Shown: one piece after another, positions 28,386 through 36,755 of the stretch | How the letters are laid out: each line of letters starts with the position of its first letter | Numbering within the stretch: position 1 is the stretch's first letter | NCBI RefSeq assembly: GCF_002934235.1 | Contig: NZ_PTIS01000001.1 | Coordinates: 124,001 to 188,000, forward strand | Length of the DNA stretch: 64,000 nt | From: Clostridium algidicarnis DSM 15099 | GTDB taxonomy: Bacteria > Bacillota > Clostridia > Clostridiales > Clostridiaceae | Direction: 5' to 3' | The notes under the pieces: generated by a model | Database searches by the model: none | What the model saw: only the letters and a program-made list of their open reading frames with translations | What the model was told of the DNA's origin: nothing | Translations under genes and position numbers: made by a program

Positions 28386-30167
28386 ATGTCAGGATTATTC
28401 GGAACTTTTAATATAGCAAAAAGAGGAATGTTTACACAACAAAAGGCATTAGATGTAACGGCACATAATATAGCAAATGCAAATACTGATGGATACTCAA
28501 GGCAAAGAGCAAAAATCACTACTACAAGGCCCTTTGCAACACCAAGTATACACAACACAGCAGAACCAGGACAGCTTGGTACAGGATCACAGATTGCGGC
28601 AATAGAAAGAATCAGAGATTCCTTTATAGACTTTCAAGTTAGGGCAGAAAGTAGTATATTAGGTCAATACAGTACAAGAGAAAAGTTTCTTTCGGAAGTA
28701 GAGGGAATATTAAATGAACCTACAGATACTGGAATATCTAATTTGATGGGAGAATTTTATAAAGCATGGCAGGATCTTTCAAAACATCCAGAAGGATCAA
28801 ATACCAGGGTAGTAGCAGCGGAAAAGTCAGCATCCTTAGCAAATTCTATAAACCATACCTATGGACAGCTTGAAAAGCTAAAAGAAAACTCAAAAGAACT
28901 TACAAGATCAGCTGTAGCAGAGGTAAGTGCTCTTTTAGATCAAATCGACAAGTTAAACCAAGAGATAATGACAGTAAATGTATCGGGAAAAATGCCGAAT
29001 GATCTTATGGATCAAAGGGATATGTTATTAGATGAAATAAGTTCAAAGTTTAATATAAAAATAGAAAAAAGCAATTATGAAGGCATAAACCTTAAAGCAG
29101 AAGACTCAAATCTAAATATGATAAAAGCAGTTAATAACAAGACAGAAGTTAATAGATTATCTTATGTAGATAGTATAGATGCTAAAAAGGATCCATCAAC
29201 AGGGCAGTATACAGGAGATATTGAAGTAACTTATTATAAGCTTGGTAATAAGCTTAGTGCTGAAAATAAAGTTACTGTTACACTAAAAATGGATCCGGCG
29301 GATCAAAATGAAATTTCTAGAATTAAAAAAGAATTAGAAGATTCAAGAGTAATTTGGACTAATGTTAATGGAGAACCGGTAGATGATAATGGAGTATCCT
29401 TAGGCACTATAGATAGTGTTACAGGGGAACTTAATTTAGATCCAACCAAATCCTTCAATACCTCTTTGTTTAAACCTTCTAAAGGTGAACTAAAAGGTCT
29501 TATGTCTATAAATGATGATATTCAAAAGTACGAAAATGATTTAAATAGACTAGCAAAGTCCTTAGCTTGGTCAGTAAACGCTATACACACCAAAAACATT
29601 GATAAAAATGATCAAATTCTATTTTTTATAAATAAAGATGGTGGTAGCGAAGATGATATAAATGCAAGTAATATAGCTGTAAATCCAGAAATAATGAAAG
29701 ATGTAATGAAGATATTTGTAGGATCAAGTAAGGAATCAGGGGAATCTGATAATGAGAGAGCTCTTGCAATAGCAGGATTAAAAGATACAATTTTAATGAT
29801 ACAAGATATAGGATCCGACATAAAAACTAGAGAAGACTTAATTGGCGTAAAAGGTTCAAATGGATTTGATACAGCTCCTAATGAATTTTTTATAAAAAAC
29901 AATGTTAAAGGTATGAAGATGGATGCTTATTTTAAAAATATGGTAAATAAATTAGGTGTAGATGCCCAAGAAGCTAATCAAACAGCAAAGAACCAAAGGA
30001 AACTTTTAGCAAGCTTTGAAGAGTCAAGGCTTAGTATATCTGGAGTATCAGAGGATGAAGAAATGACTAATCTTATACAATTTCAACATGCATATCAGGC
30101 AAATGCTAAAGTTATAGCTACAATAGATGAGCTGCTAGATGTAGTAATTAATGGACTTAAAAGATAA
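28386..30167 (+). CDS. flgK: Hook-filament junction protein FlgK (HAP1)
   Basis: A 593-aa HAP1. The rod/hook N-terminal motif is GLFGTFNIAKRGMFTQQKALDVTAHNIANANTDGYSRQ (split here over residues 2-40) and the C-terminal coiled coil ends LIQFQHAYQANAKVIATIDELLDVVINGLKR. It joins hook to filament, secreted by the flagellar export gate. GGTGGAAGT site, 14 bp after flgN. Confidence 0.95.
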   Translation: MSGLFGTFNIAKRGMFTQQKALDVTAHNIANANTDGYSRQRAKITTTRPFATPSIHNTAEPGQLGTGSQIAAIERIRDSFIDFQVRAESSILGQYSTREKFLSEVEGILNEPTDTGISNLMGEFYKAWQDLSKHPEGSNTRVVAAEKSASLANSINHTYGQLEKLKENSKELTRSAVAEVSALLDQIDKLNQEIMTVNVSGKMPNDLMDQRDMLLDEISSKFNIKIEKSNYEGINLKAEDSNLNMIKAVNNKTEVNRLSYVDSIDAKKDPSTGQYTGDIEVTYYKLGNKLSAENKVTVTLKMDPADQNEISRIKKELEDSRVIWTNVNGEPVDDNGVSLGTIDSVTGELNLDPTKSFNTSLFKPSKGELKGLMSINDDIQKYENDLNRLAKSLAWSVNAIHTKNIDKNDQILFFINKDGGSEDDINASNIAVNPEIMKDVMKIFVGSSKESGESDNERALAIAGLKDTILMIQDIGSDIKTREDLIGVKGSNGFDTAPNEFFIKNNVKGMKMDAYFKNMVNKLGVDAQEANQTAKNQRKLLASFEESRLSISGVSEDEEMTNLIQFQHAYQANAKVIATIDELLDVVINGLKR

Positions 30168-30191
30168 AATTATAAAAATGGTGGTGTAATT

Positions 30192-31163
30192 ATGAGAGTT
30201 ACAAATAAGATGCTTTCCCATAACTTTTTAAGCGATATGAGAAATAATCTTAATAATATGAAAAGAATACAAGAACAAGGAACCTCAGGAAAACAGGTAA
30301 GAAGACCTTCAGATAATCCATTTAAAGTTTCAAGAATAATGCAAATTAATTCAGATATAGTTGCAAATAAGCAATATAATGAAAATATAAAAGATACAAT
30401 AAACTGGCTTGATTCAGCAGATACAGCTTTAGGACAATCTGGAGAAGTGTTTAAAAGAGTAAGAGATCTTTTAGTATCAGCTGGAAATGCAGCCTACGGA
30501 TCTTCTGAAAGAAAGGCAATTAAAGATGAAGTAAACGAAAAGATAGAAGAGTTTTCGCAAATACTAAATACAAATTTTGATGGGAAGTATATATTCGGAG
30601 GAACAAGAGGAACATCAAAGCCTATGGACATAGTAAAGACAGGAGAAAATAGTAAACTTATTTATAGAGGCCGCGAAGGACAAGAAATTGATATTGGTAA
30701 TGACGAATATAATATGATAAATTCAAAGCTTAGCGTAGAGGTATCTCAAGGTGTTTATATTGAATATAATGTAACGGCAACTGAAATAACTAAGTTTCAA
30801 AACTCAAAAAAAGAAGACTTAGATATTAGAAAAATATTAAGCAATATAACAGATCATTTAGATAGTGATAAGCCAGAGGATAGGGATAAACTAATAGGGG
30901 AAGACCTTCAAGGAGTAAGTGATATATTAGACAATATATTAAAACTAAGGTCTGGTGTTGGAGCAAAGCAAAATAGGATGGAATCTGCAAAGGAAAGAAA
31001 TATAGAAGAAAACTTTAATATGACTGAAATACTTTCAGAGGTAGAGGATATAGACTTTACAGAAAACAGTATGGAATCCTATGTAATGCAGACAGTCTAC
31101 ATGGCATCACTTCAAGCAAGTGCTAGAATAATACAACCAACACTAATGGATTATATAAGATAA
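30192..31163 (+). CDS. flgL: Hook-filament junction protein FlgL (HAP3)
   Basis: A 323-aa flagellin-like HAP3. The N-terminal MRVTNKMLSHNFLSDMRNNL and C-terminal VMQTVYMASLQASARIIQPTLMDYIR coils are visible, with the short central beta domain (GKYIFGGTRGTSKP). It caps the junction between FlgK and flagellin. Confidence 0.94.
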   Translation: MRVTNKMLSHNFLSDMRNNLNNMKRIQEQGTSGKQVRRPSDNPFKVSRIMQINSDIVANKQYNENIKDTINWLDSADTALGQSGEVFKRVRDLLVSAGNAAYGSSERKAIKDEVNEKIEEFSQILNTNFDGKYIFGGTRGTSKPMDIVKTGENSKLIYRGREGQEIDIGNDEYNMINSKLSVEVSQGVYIEYNVTATEITKFQNSKKEDLDIRKILSNITDHLDSDKPEDRDKLIGEDLQGVSDILDNILKLRSGVGAKQNRMESAKERNIEENFNMTEILSEVEDIDFTENSMESYVMQTVYMASLQASARIIQPTLMDYIR

Positions 31164-31184
31164 AATTAAGAAGGTGTTTATAAA

Positions 31185-31610
31185 ATGAATTTTGAAACTA
31201 AATATCATGGGATTATAGGCTTTGAAGAAAAAGATATTATAAGGTTTAATAAAGGTATTCCAGGATTTGAAGATTTAAGAGAATTTGTGCTATTTTCAGT
31301 GGAGGGTAATGAAGTTTTTAAAATTTTACACTCTATAGAAGATAAAGACGTAGGCATTATAGTTATTAATCCTTTTGATTTTGCAGTGGATTATGAAGTA
31401 GTCTTACCAGAAAACACATTAAAAACATTAAAGATAGAAGAAGAAAGTGATGTATTAATGCTTAATACTGTTACTTTAAGTTCGAATATAAATAGTATAA
31501 CAGTAAATCTTAGAGCACCTATAATTATAAATATAAAAAAAGATTTAGGGGAACAAATAATACTACAGGATGAAAAGTATCCTATAAAATACCCTTTGAT
31601 TAAGGAGTGA
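31185..31610 (+). CDS. fliW: Flagellar assembly factor FliW
   Basis: A 141-aa beta-barrel FliW. Conserved pattern [17 protein letters not shown] and [21 protein letters not shown]. In Bacillus, FliW binds either cytoplasmic flagellin or CsrA; free FliW sequesters CsrA noncompetitively, so flagellin is translated only when its pool is low. csrA starts 4 bp downstream, and two flagellin genes lie ~4 kb away, so this homeostatic loop is expected here. Confidence 0.94.
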   Translation: MNFETKYHGIIGFEEKDIIRFNKGIPGFEDLREFVLFSVEGNEVFKILHSIEDKDVGIIVINPFDFAVDYEVVLPENTLKTLKIEEESDVLMLNTVTLSSNINSITVNLRAPIIINIKKDLGEQIILQDEKYPIKYPLIKE

Positions 31611-31614
31611 TAAG

Positions 31615-31830
31615 ATGCTAGTTATAACCAGAAAAAAAGGTGAATCTTTGCTCATAGGGGATGATATTGAAATTACAGTAGTGAAGACAGAAGAGGGTAG
31701 CGTAAAACTAGCCATTTCAGCACCAAAGGAAATAAAGATTTTAAGAAAAGAGCTCTATGATGAGGTAAGAGAAGAAAATAAAAAATCTACAAACTTTAGT
31801 ATAGATATGTTAAAAAACTTTAAGAAATAA
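31615..31830 (+). CDS. csrA: Translational regulator CsrA
   Basis: A 71-aa RNA-binding dimer ([23 protein letters not shown], with [17 protein letters not shown] as the GGA-binding edge). It binds ANGGA motifs, typically one in a hairpin loop and one at the Shine-Dalgarno, to block flagellin translation. Candidate targets are seen at 35276-35310 and 32977-33022. Overexpression is likely restrained by FliW. Confidence 0.95.
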   Translation: MLVITRKKGESLLIGDDIEITVVKTEEGSVKLAISAPKEIKILRKELYDEVREENKKSTNFSIDMLKNFKK

Positions 31831-31853
31831 TATGATGTAGAAGGAGTATTAAT

Positions 31854-32213
31854 ATGGAAGTTACAAGGATAAGTAAGGGAAGACAAAACTCCACAGATTA
31901 TAACTTAAGTATAGTAGTGAAAGACACAAGTGTAGATACATCTATGTTACCACCTATAGAGCCTATAAAGTCACAAAACAAAGATTTTTCTAAAGAAGAT
32001 ATGAAAGTTTCTGTAGAAAAGTTAAATAAATTTTTACAAGGTGAAAATGTGCATGCGGAATATGAGATGCATGAAAAATTGAATCAGATTATGATAAAGA
32101 TAGTAAATACTGACACTAAAGAAGTGATAATGGAAATACCACCAAGAAAGATAATAGATATGGTGGCTAAAATGTGTGAAATGGTAGGACTTTTAGTAGA
32201 TAAAAAAGCTTAA
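31854..32213 (+). CDS. flaG: FlaG family protein
   Basis: A 119-aa FlaG homologue with a polar N-terminus (~45 residues) and the conserved C-terminal domain (LNKFLQGENVHAEYEMHEKLNQIMIKIV, KEVIMEIPPRKIIDMVAKMCEMVGLLVDKKA). FlaG affects filament length in other bacteria; mechanism not known. Usual position before fliD. Confidence 0.88.
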   Translation: MEVTRISKGRQNSTDYNLSIVVKDTSVDTSMLPPIEPIKSQNKDFSKEDMKVSVEKLNKFLQGENVHAEYEMHEKLNQIMIKIVNTDTKEVIMEIPPRKIIDMVAKMCEMVGLLVDKKA

Positions 32214-32255
32214 CTTAAAAATACATCAAATATATACTATTATTGAGGTGATACC

Positions 32256-32570
32256 ATGGAATTTAGATTAAATAAAGTTGATAATGACCTAAGAGATAGG
32301 ATTAATGCAGAAACAAGAGAAGGTAAGGTTCATTCTAAAAGAACACTTCTTATAAATAAAGAAGAAAATGACTCCGGAAGAAGAAACGGAAGATGGAAAA
32401 ATAAAAAAGATTCAAAAGAGAAGTTTAACTTATCTAAATATGCAAAGGGTCATAAAGATATATCTATAGAGGCCACAAGGCCTGAAAATGTAGAGGTAGA
32501 GGCTACAATAGAACATAAAAATACTACTAAAGAAACTTACAAGGGAAGATTCCTTGATATAAGGAAATAG
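32256..32570 (+). CDS. Small basic hypothetical protein in the filament operon
   Basis: A 104-aa lysine/arginine-rich soluble protein that I do not recognise. It has no membrane segment, cysteine motif or clear domain; a basic central stretch (GRRNGRWKNKKDSKEKF) could bind nucleic acid or a partner. A good GAGGTGAT ribosome site and tight spacing between flaG and fliS indicate a real gene co-expressed with late flagellar proteins. Function unknown. Confidence 0.7.
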   Translation: MEFRLNKVDNDLRDRINAETREGKVHSKRTLLINKEENDSGRRNGRWKNKKDSKEKFNLSKYAKGHKDISIEATRPENVEVEATIEHKNTTKETYKGRFLDIRK

Positions 32571-32584
32571 GGGGAATAGATAAA

Positions 32585-32971
32585 ATGCAAGGGAATAATG
32601 CTTATAATGTGTATAAAAATAATAGCGTTAACTTTGCCTCTAAAGAGCAACTTTTGCTCATGCTTTTAGATGGTGCTGTAAAATTTTCAAAAATGGGAAG
32701 ACAAGCTATAGAAGATAAAGATATAAAAAAAGCTCACGAAAACATAATAAAAACTCAAAATATATTTTATGAATTAATAAATAGCTTAGATGTATCAAAA
32801 GGCGGGCAGTGGGCAGAAAGCCTTTTAAAAGTATATGAATTTATAGTAGATAGATTAGTTGTTGCTAATATGAAAAAAGACATAAATATAATGGATGAAA
32901 TTATACCACTAATAGAAGATGTACGAAACACCTGGGAAGAGGCTTATAAGATTTCTAAAACAAATAGCTAA
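32585..32971 (+). CDS. fliS: Flagellin export chaperone FliS
   Basis: A 128-aa four-helix FliS, with the N-terminal NNAYNVYKNNSVNFASKEQLLLMLLDG flagellin-cap region. It binds the disordered flagellin C-terminus, preventing premature polymerisation. In Bacillus FliS also aids FliW-flagellin binding, so it belongs to the CsrA loop. Confidence 0.94.
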   Translation: MQGNNAYNVYKNNSVNFASKEQLLLMLLDGAVKFSKMGRQAIEDKDIKKAHENIIKTQNIFYELINSLDVSKGGQWAESLLKVYEFIVDRLVVANMKKDINIMDEIIPLIEDVRNTWEEAYKISKTNS

Positions 32972-32976
32972 AAACC

Positions 32977-33006
32977 AAAATTATTTAATGGATAATTAAT
33001 AATTTT
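32977..33006 (+). promoter_or_regulatory. Hairpin with ATGGA in the loop upstream of fliD
   Basis: A perfect 9-bp stem AAAATTATT (32977-32985) and AATAATTTT (32998-33006), with a 12-nt loop containing ATGGA (32988-32992). The fliD Shine-Dalgarno TAGGAGGG follows at about 33016. This is the two-site geometry of CsrA targets; all-AT stem, so weak and inferential. Confidence 0.35.
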
Positions 33007-33027
33007 AAAAGAACTAGGAGGGATTGT

Positions 33028-34683
33028 ATGAATATAAGTCCAAATAGAATTACAGGTCTTGCCACTGGTATGGATACAGATACCATGGTTAAAAACATGA
33101 TGAAACCTTATCAAATGAGAATGGATAAGATGAAGCAAGATAGGCAAATAACACAGTGGAGACAAGAAATTTATAGAGATACACTATCGGATATAAATAA
33201 ATTCAAGAAAAATTATTTTGATGTGCTTAAAACAGACACCTACCTTTTATCTCCTAATACATTTACTGGATACAAGGCTACAATATCAAATAAAATAGCT
33301 GGTGAAAATCCTGGTGTGGATATAGAAGCCTTAGCTGGAGCAGAGGCGGGTAATTATGAGGTAGAGGTAATAAAACTTGCAAAGGGTGCAGGCTTTGAAA
33401 GTCGAAAGGATGCATTCAAGTCCAAAGTAATATTAAAAAGAGATACAAAAGTTTCGGAAATTGGAATTGGAAATAGTGAGTTTAAAATATCCTATGGTAA
33501 AGAAGGTATTGCATTAGATGGGACTACTATTAATAGTTCAGAAAACTACACTATAAAAGTTGATGAAAACATGACAATAGATAAGCTTGTGGACTTAGTA
33601 AAAAGTGAAACAAAGGGAAATGTTAAGTTATCCTTTAGCGAGCTTACCCAAAGCTTTAAATTCGAAACAGTGAAAACAGGAGAAAATTCAGTTTTAAGTA
33701 TTGATGATAGCCTAAAGAAATTACTGGCAATGGATAATAGAGAAGATGGAACAGTCTCAGATAATATAGTTAAAGGTGAAAATTCACAGGCTAAGATTAA
33801 GGCCCCTGGCATGGAGAATTTTGTAGAAGTTAGTAAAGAAACTAATGCCTTTGTAATAGATAATATAAAATATTCATTAGTTTCAAAAGGATCTAATAAT
33901 ATTTCTATAAAAAAAGATGTAGATAAGCCTCTAGAAAAGATAAAAGGCTTTGTAGAAAAGTATAATGAAGTTATAGAAAAAATAAATAATCAAATTTCAG
34001 AGAAAAAGCAATATAAATTTTTACCTCTTACAGAAGAACAAAAAAGTGGAATGAAAGAAGAGGAAATTAAAAAGTGGGAAGATAAAGCAAAGCAAGGTCT
34101 TTTAAAAGGTGATAGTAATCTTGAAGATATGCTATCAAAGCTTAGAAGCTCATTTTATGACGGAGTAAAAGAAGCAGGTATATCCATAACAGACTTAGGT
34201 ATATCTACAGTAAGTGATACTACTAAAAGAGGTAAGCTTGAAATAAATGAGACAAAATTAAAAGAAGCATTAGAAAACAATCCAGAAAAGGTAATAAAAC
34301 TTTTGACAAAACAATCAGATACAGTAAAATATTATGACCCAGATATGTCATCTAATGATAGAGAAGCTAGATGGAATGAAGAAGGAATATTTCAAAGAGT
34401 TAATGATATACTTTTAGACTATACAAGAACTACAAGGAATAGTAACGGTAAAAAAGGATTACTTATAGAAAAAGCAGGAATAAAAGGGGACTTTTCAGAG
34501 GTAAATAATACTCTTAGTAAGGATATGTTAGATAGAGATAAACGTATAGGAGAGATGGAAAAAAAGCTTTTTGATAGAGAAAATGGATATTACAGAAAGT
34601 TTGCAGCACTAGAAAAGGCCATGAACAAAATGAACTCACAAAGTGCATGGCTTATGCAACAATTTGGAGGGGGACAAAGTTAA
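33028..34683 (+). CDS. fliD: Filament cap protein FliD (HAP2)
   Basis: A 551-aa FliD. N-terminal coil motif ITGLATGMDTDTMVKNMMKPYQMRMDKMKQ; central variable domains; C-terminal FliD_C coil ending GYYRKFAALEKAMNKMNSQSAWLMQQFGGGQS. It caps the growing filament and folds incoming flagellin. CTAGGAGGG ribosome site. Confidence 0.95.
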   Translation: MNISPNRITGLATGMDTDTMVKNMMKPYQMRMDKMKQDRQITQWRQEIYRDTLSDINKFKKNYFDVLKTDTYLLSPNTFTGYKATISNKIAGENPGVDIEALAGAEAGNYEVEVIKLAKGAGFESRKDAFKSKVILKRDTKVSEIGIGNSEFKISYGKEGIALDGTTINSSENYTIKVDENMTIDKLVDLVKSETKGNVKLSFSELTQSFKFETVKTGENSVLSIDDSLKKLLAMDNREDGTVSDNIVKGENSQAKIKAPGMENFVEVSKETNAFVIDNIKYSLVSKGSNNISIKKDVDKPLEKIKGFVEKYNEVIEKINNQISEKKQYKFLPLTEEQKSGMKEEEIKKWEDKAKQGLLKGDSNLEDMLSKLRSSFYDGVKEAGISITDLGISTVSDTTKRGKLEINETKLKEALENNPEKVIKLLTKQSDTVKYYDPDMSSNDREARWNEEGIFQRVNDILLDYTRTTRNSNGKKGLLIEKAGIKGDFSEVNNTLSKDMLDRDKRIGEMEKKLFDRENGYYRKFAALEKAMNKMNSQSAWLMQQFGGGQS

Positions 34684-34686
34684 TAT

Positions 34687-35043
34687 ATGAATATAAAAGA
34701 GGTGAAAATATTAAAGTCCCACCTTATAGAATATAAAGATGCAACTTTAGATTTAATAAAAGCTTTAGAAGAAGATAATATTGATAAGTTAGACCCTTTA
34801 CTAGAAAAAAGGCAGGATTTAATAAATCATATTGAATCTCAGGAGTACGATAATGAAATATTTAAAGATTTATGTACTAATCTAAATATAATACCTCTTC
34901 AAAGTAAATTATCCACTATGCTAAATGAAAAAAAGAGTGAAGTTAAAGAAGAAATAGATAAGCTAGTAGAATTAAAAAGCGCTTCTAAAAGCTATAATAA
35001 AAGATTTAGTGTAGATTCTATATATTTTAATAAAAAGATTTAA
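34687..35043 (+). CDS. FliT-like flagellar chaperone (putative)
   Basis: A 118-aa helical, highly charged protein starting 3 bp after the fliD stop. Size, predicted all-helical content and position next to fliD fit FliT, the FliD chaperone, but identity is too low by eye to assign with certainty. An exact TACGATAA (34846-34853) lies in its coding sequence without a matching TAAA at -35. Confidence 0.55.
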   Translation: MNIKEVKILKSHLIEYKDATLDLIKALEEDNIDKLDPLLEKRQDLINHIESQEYDNEIFKDLCTNLNIIPLQSKLSTMLNEKKSEVKEEIDKLVELKSASKSYNKRFSVDSIYFNKKI

Positions 35044-35232
35044 AATAATTTCAAAAAAGCTATAAAGCATTATAAAAACAGTCTGAAGTATATATTAAGA
35101 CTAAGTTATCAAGTGACTCTTAGACTCACGTGGAGTTTACTTATAAGGAATACATCTCTCCATCTGAGTCTTAGAAGAACTTATCCAGGGGCGTAGCAGC
35201 CGTCATCCCCCACCTTGAAGAGGATAGGGGTG

Positions 35233-35257
35233 TTACGGATGGTAGCCATCGGATAAA
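35233..35257 (+). repeat. 25-bp direct repeat, copy 1 (in leader)
   Basis: Starts TTACGGATGGTAGCCAT and ends GGATAAA. Matches 24 of 25 bases at 37706-37730. This copy is the 3' part of the structured leader module. Confidence 0.85.
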
Positions 35258-35275
35258 AATAATTTACCTAAAAAA

Positions 35276-35310
35276 AGACATGGATGTCTAAATCTCAAAA
35301 TTCAAGGAGG
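35276..35310 (+). promoter_or_regulatory. Putative CsrA-binding hairpin plus Shine-Dalgarno
   Basis: AGACA (35276-35280), TGGA loop, TGTCT (35285-35289): a perfect 5-bp stem presenting GGA. The second ANGGA is the Shine-Dalgarno AAGGAGG (35304-35310), 24 nt later. This matches the two-site arrangement of flagellin leaders under CsrA control; csrA and fliW are ~4 kb upstream. Confidence 0.6.
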
Positions 35311-35318
35311 AATATATT

Positions 35319-36056
35319 ATTATAATTAATCACAACATGAACGCAATGAATGCTCACAGAAATATGATGGGTAATACTTCAGTAGCAGGAAAGGCTATGG
35401 AAAAACTTTCTTCAGGTCTTAGAATAAACAGAGCTGGAGATGACGCAGCAGGCCTTGCAATCTCAGAAAAAATGAGAGGACAAATCAGAGGACTTGACCA
35501 AGCAGGAAGAAATGCTCAAGATTTTATATCGCTTATTTAAACAGCTGAAGGTGCTTTAAATGAAACTCACTCAATATTACAAAGAATGAGAGAATTAAGT
35601 TTTCAATCTGCTAATGATACAAATACTACAGTAGATAGAGGCGAAATACAAAAAGAAGTTAGCCAATTAACACAAGAAATTCATAGAAGAGCTAATACCA
35701 CTGAATTTAACACTAAGAAGCTATTAAATGGTGATTCTGGTAACAAAGTTGTTTACGGAACAAATAATAATGTTGCTTTAATTGATGGTGACGTACTGGA
35801 TAGTACAGCAAAAACTGTAAATATTAATGGAACTAATGTAACATTTAACTCTGTAGCAGGAAAGCAAGATGATACATTAAAAAATTTAGCTGCAGCACAA
35901 GGATCAGGTAGAACATTAACATCTACTTCAGGCAATTCGATAGGATTAAAAGTTACTTTAACTGCAACACCAGCTTCAACATTAGGAACAGCTGGTGATG
36001 GTCGCTTACTCCATGGACGCAAGGAGACGGAGTTACCTTTAAAGAAAAAGAGTTAG
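35319..36056 (+). pseudogene. Flagellin pseudogene (start lost, nonsense codon, 3' half replaced)
   Basis: The N-terminal D0/D1 half of flagellin is clear ([40 protein letters not shown]). Three defects: the position expected for ATG, 8 nt after AAGGAGG, is ATT (35319); codon 74 is TAA where Gln is usual (LIQTAEGAL context), with the same frame resuming after it; and the normal Gly before ISLI is Phe. The frame runs through variable-domain sequence to about 36002, then into unrelated residues and stops at 36056. No C-terminal D1/D0 remains, so it cannot polymerise. If ATG 35337 were used, the product would be only 67 aa. Confidence 0.85.
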
Positions 36057-36270
36057 AGCAACAGGTATAATTTTAGGATCTACATTTCTTGGATCATTAG
36101 TTACGGCAATGATACAAAAGAAAAATAATGATTCAAATAATGAATTGAAGTATATTACAGATGAAAGAGCACTATGGAGAAAAACTATAAGAGCTAATGT
36201 TATTGAATTGGTTAATAGCGAAAACTTTTATTATAGGGCTAAATTGATATCAGATTGTAATAATTTGTAA
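36013..36270 (+). pseudogene. Remnant of a small membrane protein fused behind the flagellin
   Basis: A different frame from the flagellin. From ATG 36013 it reads nine codons, then TAA (36040, possibly from CAA), then an open frame to 36270 with one hydrophobic segment (GIILGSTFLGSLVTAMIQ) and the motif ELKYITDERALWRKTIR. Small proteins with one membrane helix followed by a YITxERxxWR motif occur widely in clostridia; function unknown. Truncated, no ribosome site. Confidence 0.45.
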
Positions 36271-36755
36271 TATCGTTTTTAGTGTTGTTTTAGTAAAAAA
36301 AAATTTGTAAAACTTTGTATTTCAGACTGTGTTTTTAAAATATTTAAGATGCCTGTAAGACATAAATCTAAAAATGAATACTAATAAATAAGCCTTTACT
36401 CAGATGGTAGAAAAGATAAACAATATTGTAGTAGATATTAAGATAAACATAGATGTATATGAAAAGAAGGTTTAAATCTCAGTTAAAGTTAGAATATATG
36501 ACAAGTATAATATATTGAAATATTTGAAGGTGGCTTAAACTAAATACACTCTATGTTTATTTTTCCATTCTCCTTATTTTATCAACCCACCCTCAATAAG
36601 AACTATTAAGTTTTCTTCAATCTCTGCATTTGACAAACCATCTTTTTTCCACTCTAAAATAAACAATTCATCCTATTTAGTATAAAAGGCATTAATAAGT
36701 TGTTTCTCTGAATCACTTTATAAAAATTAAAAATTCTTGATCTAATTTATCAGAC
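36271..36755. other. Degenerate noncoding stretch between flagellin genes
   Basis: 485 bp with no intact gene. On the plus strand short broken frames only (for example MPVRHKSKNEY near 36350). On the minus strand a decayed frame is visible (36574-36717, separate entry). No RNA gene, CRISPR or insertion-sequence end recognised. Confidence 0.6.
36574..36717 (-). pseudogene. Decayed short coding remnant, minus strand
   Basis: Reads DSEKQLINAFYTK, TAG (36673-36675), then DELFILEWKKDGLSN and EIEENLIVLIEGGLIK to a stop at 36574. The amino-acid composition looks protein-like on both sides of the nonsense codon, as if from CAG. No family recognised; may be chance. Confidence 0.3.

Larger units (their letters stand above)
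35104..35318 (+). ncRNA. Structured 5' leader upstream of the flagellin pseudogene
   Basis: A ~215-nt noncoding leader with unusually G+C-rich patches. Pairings seen by eye: long hairpin CTTAGACTC (35119-35127) with GAGTCTTAG (35166-35174, one mismatch), extended by GTGGAG (35130) with CTCCAT (35158); then a compact module closed by TTATCC (35181-35186) with GGATAA (35251-35256), enclosing CCGT/ACGG, CCCC/GGGG, CCT/AGG stacked hairpins (35200-35238) and ATGG-TAG-CCAT (35239-35249). It resembles a riboswitch-like three-way junction but matches no family I know. Confidence 0.5.

Noticed and set aside
34846-34853. Sigma-D -10 (TACGATAA) inside the fliT-like gene, as promoter of the flagellin pseudogene
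   Set aside because: The base positions 15 bp upstream read TCAT rather than TAAA and it encodes Tyr-Asp-Asn in frame; probably coincidence.
35104-35275. c-di-GMP-I riboswitch, because of GTTACGGATGG near the 3' end
   Set aside because: The invariant CACGCA-GGGCAAACC and GACGCAAAGCC segments are absent.
35950-36300. Group I intron/IStron insertion in the flagellin gene
   Set aside because: No conserved P7/P3 elements, no tnpB/tnpA, and the 3' flagellin exon is missing.
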